This document shows, in pieces, positions 56,638 to 64,000 of a stretch of DNA of 64,000 nt; positions within the stretch are counted from its first letter, which is position 1, and every line of letters begins with the position of its first letter. The stretch spans positions 547,783 through 611,782 of the forward strand of contig JAPTMU010000112.1 in NCBI GenBank assembly GCA_028583405.1, written 5' to 3'. Source of the stretch: Pogonophryne albipinna. Taxonomy: Eukaryota > Chordata > Actinopteri > Perciformes > Artedidraconidae. Position numbers and translations under genes: made by a program. The notes beneath the pieces are model-generated. The model ran no database searches. It was not told where the DNA came from and was given only the letters and a program-made list of their open reading frames with translations.

Positions 56638-57980
56638 CAGTGACGTGCGGTGAGGTTCATGGCTGGTGAGGCACTGACTCTTTCAGAGTCAGATTTACAA
56701 ATATTATATATTTTGACCTTAAAGGTGGCGGGGTAGGTAATTTTGGAGAAACCAGCTCGAGTGCGCTAGAATTTGAAAATACACAGCCCCTCCTCCAACA
56801 CACACGAACGCGCACATGACCAATGAGGGCACGAGATAAGTTTGTGCACAGATGGAAGGCTGACAGGCAGGTTCTTTTAGCCGGGCCGGCTAAAATGAGT
56901 GGTCGTGCTTTTTACAGTACTACGGCTTCCACAGATGAAATGTTTTTATGTATTTTTTGTCAAAGCACTTAAGATATTCATTGCTATCGGGATGTTAAGA
57001 GCATTCCATGGAATATAACAAAAAGTGTATATCGTGCCGGTTTCTCAAACTTACCTACCCCACCTTTAATCGAAATATTCTGTTATTTTCAAAAGCTTTT
57101 TTAGTCTGATGCTTCGATTCATTTTAAACAGACCGTTCACCAAAATCTAAATATTGGATTGTTCTCTCTTAGTAAGATCCAATTTTCATTACAATTGTGG
57201 TCTTACCTTGACTTGAAGATGAAGTCCATGCTATCCTTCTGGACAACAATCTTTATTACTTTTTTGTAAAAGTCCTCCTTATCTTCCTCTAGTTTCAAAA
57301 GCCTAGCTTGTTGTTTTCGTCTACCGTCTCTGCGTAGAATAACAGTAGCAACAAGAACCTGTGGGCTCACTTGCGCCCCATTCAGTGCGGCAGAGGTTGT
57401 GACTGCCTCCCCTGGTGCTTTTTTCATTGCCGTTGTATGATGAGACCAGCGAGCTTAAATATCATATATACGTGAAATAAGTTATTTAGAGACTATGGAT
57501 GGCGAGGATAAATGTAATAAAGGGATCTACAAACATTACATTGTTGACATACAGTGAGATGGTGCAGGCATGCGCTTAGGGCCCGCTTTCCAGACAGTTA
57601 CTGTGTGGTGACGCATTCTGAGGTGAGGCAGAGCTCATCTGTGCCTCACCTCACCACACAGTAACTGGCTTGAGCGCGCTCACAAAATAAGTGCCCGCGC
57701 TAAATTAGTGCCCGTGCTCCATCCAGTTACTGTGGGCTTCTGTGAGGCAGAGCTCGTCCCTGCCTCACTTCTCAATCTCATCGCTCCCCGTAGTTGTAGC
57801 GGAGCTCGGCAAATTAGCCGATTTTTACTATAAAAAGCGATTGGAATCAAACAGAAATCACATTTACAACACAGATCAGTGGACACGTTATTATTATTAT
57901 TATTTGTATTATTATTCTTTTTTTCCGTTACATTGGAGAATGACAAGTGAGGCTCTGCCTCCCCTGACCGCACGTCGCTG
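56638..57980. mobile_element. hAT element in LINE RNase H, target duplication AAGCATAC
   Basis: CAGTGACGTGCGGTGAGG and CCTGACCGCACGTCGCTG are inverted termini. Exact AAGCATAC lies at 56630-56637 and 57981-57988. The empty site is visible in copy A (AAAAGCACACAATCAACAAC at ~11839). It carries a nested MITE and a 74-codon minus-strand frame (57427-57203) that I do not recognise. No transposase. Confidence 0.93.
56723..57065. mobile_element. Complete TTAA-type MITE nested in the hAT
   Basis: AGGTGGCGGGGTAGGTAATTTTGGAGAAACC at the left and GGTTTCTCAAACTTACCTACCCCACCT at the right, each flanked by TTAA (56719-56722, 57066-57069). This 343-bp copy defines the family seen in degraded form at 9680, 16048, 21612, 51365 and 62823. 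piggyBac-type by target preference (inference). Confidence 0.92.
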
Positions 57981-58802
57981 AAGCATACAATCAACAACAA
58001 CTGCCAGAGAAGACATTCTCATAGAACTGAATCATAGCCTGTTAAGATTGCACAGAGGCGGTAGATCTGCAGTTCTGCTGGGTGCCTGCACATGAGGGGG
58101 TGAAAGGGAACGAGTGTGCTGATAAATGAGCAAAAAGTGCACTACAAAAGGAAATAACATTACCAGTTCAACTTGGAAAAGGAGAAGGAAAAGCAGTCAT
58201 TAAGAAAAAAGGGATGGAGATCTGGCAGAAAAGGTGGGAGGAAGACCAGAAAGGCAAAGAGTATCACAAAGTACAAAAGACAATTACAATTAATATTTAT
58301 AAAGAAAGAAACAGAAGGGAGGAAATCACGATAGCTAGACTCAGAATAAATCACATTTAATGGTACGCTGTATATCATGAGGAAAAGTGACAGTAACAAG
58401 TGTGGGAGCTGTGGAGTAAAAGAAGATGTAGAACATATCTTGTTACATTGTGACATCTATAAAGCGGGAAGAGAAAAACTAAAGGCTGAAGTTTTAGAGG
58501 CAGAGAGGGAATGGAGTGTGGTTGGTGTTTTGGGAACAAAAGCAGAGGGAGTAAGAGCTACCAGAAAGGCACAGTTTACATTCTTGAGTGAAACTGGGGT
58601 AGGAAAAATAATTTAACAGCAAAGAACATAGATTTTTATTTTTGTTTTATTTATTTAATGTTTTTGTTGATTTATTTTGATTAGATCATAGGTTAAAGAG
58701 TTGGAATGATATGATGATTCATACTCATGTACCGTAGGTGGCGGTATGCACCTTTTAAGTTGTTTGCAATCCGTCAAAAACGAGAGAAGAAGAAGAAGAA
58801 GA

Positions 58803-59111
58803 TCGGGCGGGAATTCAGATCGTGTAGTCACACTGGGTCCAGGTGGCGTCTCGTCGCTACGTTTCTCTCTCTCTGTGTTCCTGAGAAAGCGTTTGTGAGC
58901 TCCAGCTCTACTGATCCATCATCTGTGTGTTTGGATAAACCTCCGAATGGACTGTGTGCTCTTTTTTCTGGAGCGTTTACCTCGGACTATAGGAGCTAGC
59001 TTAGCATGCTAGCTGGAAACACGTTGGCAACAGTAGTCAGATTGAGAGTTTGATTGAGAGAAATAAACAGTGTGTTTAACGGAGTTTGCAGGAAAAGGTG
59101 ATCTAGTAAAC
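58803..59111 (+). promoter_or_regulatory. Probable promoter/5' UTR of zinc-finger exon 1, copy C
   Basis: Same block as 12664-12980, with small differences. The start is shortened (GCGCATTGCAAATC is missing) and there is a one-base insertion at GGACTGTGTGC. Role by position only. Confidence 0.45.
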
Positions 59112-59298
59112 ATGAGTAAAGTCCAAATGCTGCTGTCGTTGAAGAAGCAGCGACTCACTGCTGAAGAGATATTTGCTCTGTTTGAAATAACGATAGCAGA
59201 GTACGAGGAGGAGCTGTCTCGTTCAAAAGAGGAGAACAAGAGACTCCAGAAACTACTGGACGCTGTTTTACAGCCTCAGCTTCGGATACACAGAGCAG
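59112..59298 (+). CDS. C2H2 zinc-finger gene, first coding exon, copy C
   Basis: 62 codons plus one base from ATG at 59112, ending GCAG|GTCTGT. The protein is identical to copies A and B, although flanking sequence differs by a few per cent. The differences noticed in the exon (CTGTCG for CTTTCG, TCAAAA for TCCAAA) are synonymous. That pattern hints at selection on the protein. Its exon 2 is not in the window. The upstream ATG seen in A and B (TTTGATGG) is TTTGATTG here, so only the MSKVQ start is shared by all three. Confidence 0.72.
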
Positions 59299-59363
59299 GT
59301 CTGTTCCCTTTACTCTTAATTAACACTTTAAACCAGGGGTGTCCAAACTACGGCCCGGGGGCC

Positions 59364-62300
59364 GGTGTTACCGAATAAGATGTGGGCCGAACAACTGGTG
59401 ATATTCTATAACGGTATAGGCAGATGTATCAGGTGCGTGGCCTTTGTCGAATAACCAGGAAATACACATTTCGATCGCTTCTTCTGTCGTTTGCATAAAT
59501 CTTTTGGTATATTTGGGTCCATAGGAACACTTTGATGCACTTTCAGTACCAGTGTGTGAGGTTGTGGTTGCGATGCCGATATGCGGACGCGTACAGCGAG
59601 GACTACAAAAAGACACGAGGTGACTAAAACATTGCAAGCTTGAATAAATCATTTAAACCGTTTATTTTTGCCAGACTTATTACTGAATATCATTCTTAAT
59701 GTGATACCAAGTCCATCTGAGACCTGTGTATACCTTCAGACAGCCTACAAGTGAAGCACACGTTGTTTACTCGCAGTTTGAAAGCAGCGTGGAGCTGTGA
59801 TCCGCCCAAGATAAACTGTGATACGACTTCTGTGGCTTGTTGTTCTTGTTGTCAGTCTTATATTTGTATCATATATCGTTATTAATATGATATCGAGTTG
59901 ATTTGAGACCCGTTTATACTTTCATACCGTCTTAGTGAAACAAACAGTCTGTCTGAGTTGTTTACACCCATCTCCAACGAAGCGTGGAGAGCTGTGGTAA
60001 ACAGTGATTAAAGATTAAACTGTGATACGAGTTCTGTGGTTATCAACCAGCGATCATGTTTAATATTAAAGACATGAAAATAACAAAAAAGTTCATGCTG
60101 TACTCAAACCCGAGTCCCAATAGCAAAAATCCCTCGTGCCATGCGCGTTATGAGTGAGCCACGGATCAATACGATGTAATTTATCATCCCAGTTTATTTT
60201 CTCACATTAACATTGTTAAAAGAGTCAGAACAATTCAACCCGACCATCTTTTATAATGTGAGCGAATGTATGCACACTTTAAGCCATATAATATAAATAT
60301 TACAGTAGGCATTTGCTTTGAAATAGTATATACTGACTGAGCATCATTAAGACCCACCGAGATCATATCCTAGTTCATCAGCCTGCGAGCCTACATTACG
60401 TTGTGATAAGTGGTCATTTTACGTATTATTCTAGTGCACACATTAAGTTCACATATGCAAATCAGGCCATGTGTTTCGTTATGTAGTAGCTATAATCATC
60501 ACCTGTCATGGAAATACAACAATAACAAGGAATTCATATTAATATTACCAAGTTACACAGAAATAGATAAAACACATGAGAACAAAGACCACATAGATAA
60601 ACGTTAAGTTAGAAACGAAAACATGTTGACAACAGTGTGAAAAAGTATGAATATATGTGTTTCTAGTTCTCAACGTAGCCTATGTGAGTACCCTCGTCAT
60701 TCGGTGTTGCTGTATCGAAATGTAACCAAGTAAACAGTCACATCTTATCTGGATAAGTGTGGCAAAGTGCAGAATACCGTTTTGATAAGGGATCAATGTG
60801 TGTTAGTCTTTAATATTAAAGATGATCGCTGGTTGATAGCCACAGAACTCGTATCACAGTTTAATCTGAGCGGATCACTGTTTACCACAGCTCTCCATGC
60901 TGCGTTGGAGATGGGTGTAAACAACTCAGACAGACTGTATGTTTCACTAACAGACGGTATGAAAGTATAAACGGGTCTCAAATCAACTCGACATCATATT
61001 AATAACGATACATGAAATATAAGACTGACAACAAGAACAACAAGCCACAGAAGTCGTATCACAGTTTATCCTGGGCGGATCACAGCTCCACAGCTGAAGA
61101 CTTCTCCACGCTGCTTTCAAACTGTGAGTAAACAACGTGTGCTTCACTTGTAGGCTGTCTGAAGGTATACACAGGTCTCAGATGGACTTGGTATCACATT
61201 AAGAATGATATTCAGTAATAAGTCTGGGGAAAATAAATGGTTTAAATTAGGGATGCACGATATTGGTTTTTTGAAACCGATAACTTCCTGCTTCTCAAGA
61301 CCGATACCGATAACCGATAATAATATAATATATATATATATATATTAAATGTACCTGTAGTTTTTGCACACCTGGTGGTAAAAAAAAGACTAGTAGTGAG
61401 CAAATGACATGAGCATTACTACTATGAACAAAACAAAGCCAAGAACAGTTTTGACTCTTCAAAGTGACCATATTTATTTTCCTTTTTCAAAAGCCTCGTC
61501 GATAGGTAAAAGCCCCGGTGCCTTTGCAGCTGGCTTTGGATTCGCCGCTAGTTTAGCAGCGCAGGCGTCTTCGTTCGCTTTTAACACACCATCGTAGCGA
61601 TGGCGATGTTTCAGGTGACTAATCAGGTTGGAAGTATTATAGCTCGTTGCCTTGTTCCCTCCTCGTGGAACTTCTGCATTGCATTTGTTAATACAAATCG
61701 CAAGCGAACTATCTAACTCTGAAACTTTGAAATAGTCCCATACTACCGACGACATGTTTGTTTACTGTCCTGGCTTCACGGCCGCACACCATTTACATCA
61801 CAGCCAGGCATGAGTTAGGGAGCGCTGGATTTGTGAAAAACTCCCCTCTTCCTAAACCACTAATACCACAGTACTGGCAAAACGGGAGGAGCCGAGTGAA
61901 AAACAAGCGCCCCTCATCCCAATCCACCCACATCCAGTATTTTTTTCTACCCCAAAAATATATTGTATATTATCGGAGATATTAATACTTGTATCGGGTT
62001 TATCGGGATGACGTCATAATTCCTAATATCGGACCGATAATTATCGGGCCGATAATTATCGTGCACCACTAATATTCAGTAATAAGTCTGGGGGAAATAA
62101 ATGGTTTAAATTATTTATTCAAGCTTGCAATGTTTTGAACACACATCCCCAGTCACCTCATGTGTCTTTTTGTAGTCCTCGCTGTACGCGTCCGCATATT
62201 GGCATCGCAACCACAACCTCACACACTGGTACTGAATGTGCATCAAAGTGTTCCTATGGAGCCAAATATACCAAAACATTTATGTAAACGACAGAAGAAG

Positions 62301-62414
62301 CGATCAAAATGTGTATTTCCGGGTTATTCGACAAAGGCCACTCCCCTGATACATCTGCCTATACTGTTATAGAATATCACCAGTTGTTCGGCCCACATCT
62401 TATTCGGTAACACC
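59364..62414. mobile_element. Long-TIR element (copy C) with a deletion and a hAT insertion
   Basis: Same GGTGTTACC...GGTAACACC ends as copies A and B, 65 bp after the donor. About 220 bp near 60073 is deleted (ATTAAAGAC|ATGAAAATAAC). The right arm carries a hAT derivative at 61248-62071. Confidence 0.85.
61248..62071 (-). mobile_element. hAT derivative with a BED-finger exon in copy C
   Basis: TAGGGATGCACGATATTGG and CGATAATTATCGTGCACCACTA are inverted ends rich in CCGATA/ATCGG words. On the minus strand (61755-61474) a 93-codon frame reads SSVVWDYFKVSELDSSLAIC, then NTSNLISHLKHRH: a BED zinc finger as at the N-terminus of hAT transposases, with an extra residue between its two Cys. The catalytic domain is absent. 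The element is flanked by a 40-bp direct duplication rather than an 8-bp one. Confidence 0.8.
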
Positions 62415-62822
62415 GGCCCTCAGCTAATTCAAAAAGTATTTGGGAAATATGGCCCACAAATGAAACGTGCTTTTCTCATATTGTACTTCTTAAATATATA
62501 TGTACAGCCATATTACACACTAGTATTCATGTGTTAATAAGCTCACTTTTAAAATAAATTCAGTCAATTCATGTTGATAAAATGTTCTAACAAATCTTAG
62601 TTGATGAAAAAAAGCCTAATAACTTATTAACACAACAAGCTTGAAATAGACCCTTCATATTTCATGTTATTATAATCACTCTGAGACTTCTGTTTTTAAG
62701 GGATGAGCTGCCAACACGATAAATGAAACCCTATAGAAAGCTGTGATGTTGGCTGTTTTTTTCTTAAATCATATTAATGTATTAAGCCTAACTTAGCTAC
62801 ATTTTGCTAACTTATAACTTAA
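62415..62822. other. Intronic repeat debris (copy C)
   Basis: Counterpart of 15648-16047; no gene. Confidence 0.45.
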
Positions 62823-63160
62823 AGGTGGGGTAGGTAATTTTGGAGAAACCAGCTCGAGTGCGCTAGAATTTGAAAATACACAGCCGGAAAAAATCTGCCA
62901 CTTCCTCACAGAGCCCCTCCTCCAACACACACAAACGCGCACATGACCAATGAGGGCACGAGATAAGTTTGTGCACAGATGGAAGGCTGACCGGCAGGTA
63001 GGCCATCCAGTTACTTTAGCCGGGCCGGCTCAGATGATTGGTCGTGCTTTTTACAGCGCCACGGCTTCCACTGATGACATTTTTTTATGGATTTTTTGAC
63101 AAAGCACTTAAGATATTCATTGCTATCGGGGTGTTGAGAGCATTCCATGGAATATAACAA
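62823..63160 (+). mobile_element. TTAA-type MITE (copy C)
   Basis: AGGTGGGGTAGGTAA after TTAA (62819-62822). It keeps the AAGATATTCATTGC...CCATGGAATATAACAAAAAGTATAT segment deleted in copies A and B, but loses the right terminus. Confidence 0.8.
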
Positions 63161-63917
63161 AAAGTATATAATTAGTTTTTTGCGCACTTTTATTTTAAAC
63201 AAATAAGGTTATTTTAACAGTAGTAGGCCTATTCCCTTTACAGAGTAGCATTCCAAATATTCCTTGTCAATCTCAACGCCTGGAACAGATTACAAATGTC
63301 CATGTAAGAGTTTGGTACCTTTCTCCATGTTTCTGTCCCCCCCACTTATGTTCTGTGTTGGTTCATGTGAGCACTGCAGCAAAATGCTCTCATTTTGTTA
63401 ACACTTTCAACTCTTTTTCAAGCTGAAAAATAATTTATTTGATTTAAAGACAAGTGAATACATTACATATAAGGAATTTATAAATGAATTATCATGCAAT
63501 TATATTGACCAAAAAGTAATCTACAAAATAAATGTGGAAAATATTTAATTAATAAAATAATAAATGTTTCCTTTTGCAGTTGTTCCACTAATTATCTCTC
63601 TTTTTTTTTTAATGTTCCCCATTATAAAGGTATTTCTTAATGATTAATTCATTGTTAAATGTATGTATTTATTTTTTCATCTTGAGACAAGAAATACAAA
63701 CTTACATTTTGGGTGTATTCAGATTGCGGGTTCCCTCTTCTATCATCATTTATAGAAGTGCAACCTTAAACATGTACACAGTAAAATGCGACACTGACAA
63801 TAATCAAGAAATGTCATACATCAAACACTGACAGGGAACATTTTTATTGCAGTATCATTACTTTTACATAAGAAGGTGCTGTACTTGTTTCTGAGAATAC
63901 TTTTAAGTACTTTTACT
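63161..63917. other. AT-rich intronic sequence (copy C), no gene
   Basis: Counterpart of 16371-17103, with scattered substitutions and small indels. No coding signal was seen. Confidence 0.45.
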
Positions 63918-63920
63918 TAA

Positions 63921-64000
63921 AGGGGACCTAGTATGCAAAATGCACTTTTTGATGTATTTTACACATAAAGATGTGTCCCTGGTGTGTAAGGAGACTCAAA
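63921..64000 (+). mobile_element. Fish AAAGGGGACC MITE, left end (copy C)
   Basis: AAAGGGGACCTAGTATGCAAAATGCAC matches 17107 and 22671 and runs off the window. Confidence 0.7.

Larger units (their letters stand above)
55765..58616 (+). pseudogene. LINE ORF2 C-terminal part (copy C): RT thumb, RNase H, CCHC finger
   Basis: Parallel to 10983-12480. The thumb is open to a TAG at 56221 (Trp codon in copy A). A deletion follows near 56380 and a 2-bp deletion near 56455 in the RNase H start (YTDGS). The AEMLA Glu is in a segment reading AQMLA, so a catalytic Glu is lost here. RNase H is cut by a hAT at 56638 and resumes at 57989 (WVPAHEGVKGNECADK, then a stop). The CCHC finger reads CGSC...HILLHC (58402-58452). 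It retains TGG where copy A has a TAG (~58222), so some copy A/B stops arose after divergence. Confidence 0.88.
49940..58802 (+). mobile_element. Near full-length RNase-H LINE (I-group-like) with several insertions
   Basis: In order: 5' UTR (~49940), a gag-like ORF1 with CCHC knuckles (50163-51165), endonuclease remnants (51700-52170), RT (52218-53655), a 2.1-kb foreign block, RT thumb (55765-56390), RNase H split by a hAT, the C-terminal CCHC finger (58377-58616), and a 3' UTR with a (GAA)n tail (58802). This is the only copy here with the 5' half. About 130 bp around 53655/55765 is missing compared with copy A. Clade is by recognition (I/Nimb-like). Confidence 0.85.

Noticed and set aside
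57203..57427. 74-codon minus-strand frame (MKKAPGEAVTTSAALNGAQV...) as a host exon
   Set aside because: It lies inside a hAT element and I recognise no family; left as an unassigned frame.

Overview
The window looks like a gene-poor, transposon-rich stretch of a teleost fish genome, probably percomorph. Three things suggest this: a Tc1-like remnant with the fish terminus TACACTGAACAAAAATATAAACG, many hAT and TTAA-target MITEs, and a two-exon C2H2 zinc-finger gene of a type expanded in spiny-rayed fish. No prokaryotic features, CRISPR arrays, rRNA or tRNA genes were seen. Family names come from recognition of the sequence; no database was searched.

Layout. (1) 1-9366 is one giant inverted-repeat element. 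It has unique outer arms of about 0.58 kb, about 45 copies of a ~177-bp satellite monomer that switch strand near 4117, and at the switch a broken fragment of a family-B DNA polymerase with the catalytic motif YYDTDS. Two shorter copies of that fragment lie in the left satellite array. The element resembles a gutted Polinton/Maverick-like element with satellite-filled arms, and it is the most unusual object here. (2) 9367-10839 holds simple repeats, MITE debris and a Tc1 remnant. (3) 10840-23150 holds a LINE 3' end (RNase H and CCHC finger), the first coding exon of a zinc-finger gene and, in its intron, a 2.4-kb long-TIR element. A 5.57-kb part of this, including the exon, is tandemly duplicated with only about ten single differences noticed. 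(4) 22980-33768 is one hAT element swollen by nested insertions up to three or four levels deep, several with intact 8-bp target duplications. (5) 35397-36655 is the zinc-finger exon 2 (seven canonical fingers and one atypical). Exon 1 from 18544 or 12981 joins it in frame. (6) 36686-38980 is a TTAA-flanked element with nested hATs. (7) 39060-46044 is an L2/CR1/Rex1-type LINE (endonuclease, RT, 2A-like peptide), split by a 3.6-kb long-TIR element; a minus-strand LINE abuts its tail. (8) 49197-49662 carries two exons of a CDP-diacylglycerol synthase gene. (9) 49940-58802 is a near full-length but decayed RNase-H LINE split by several transposons. (10) 58803-64000 is a third, more diverged copy of the zinc-finger first-exon unit, running off the window.

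How it fits together. The only host-type genes supported are the zinc-finger gene (exon 1 in three copies, exon 2 once) and the CDP-diacylglycerol synthase exon pair. The same LINE tail lies about 310-320 bp upstream of every copy of exon 1, so that insertion predates the duplications. The three exon-1 units probably came from segmental duplications with breakpoints inside the LINE and the hAT. Zinc-finger genes of this kind are often proposed to repress transposons, and this one sits among many layers of them; that role is inference.
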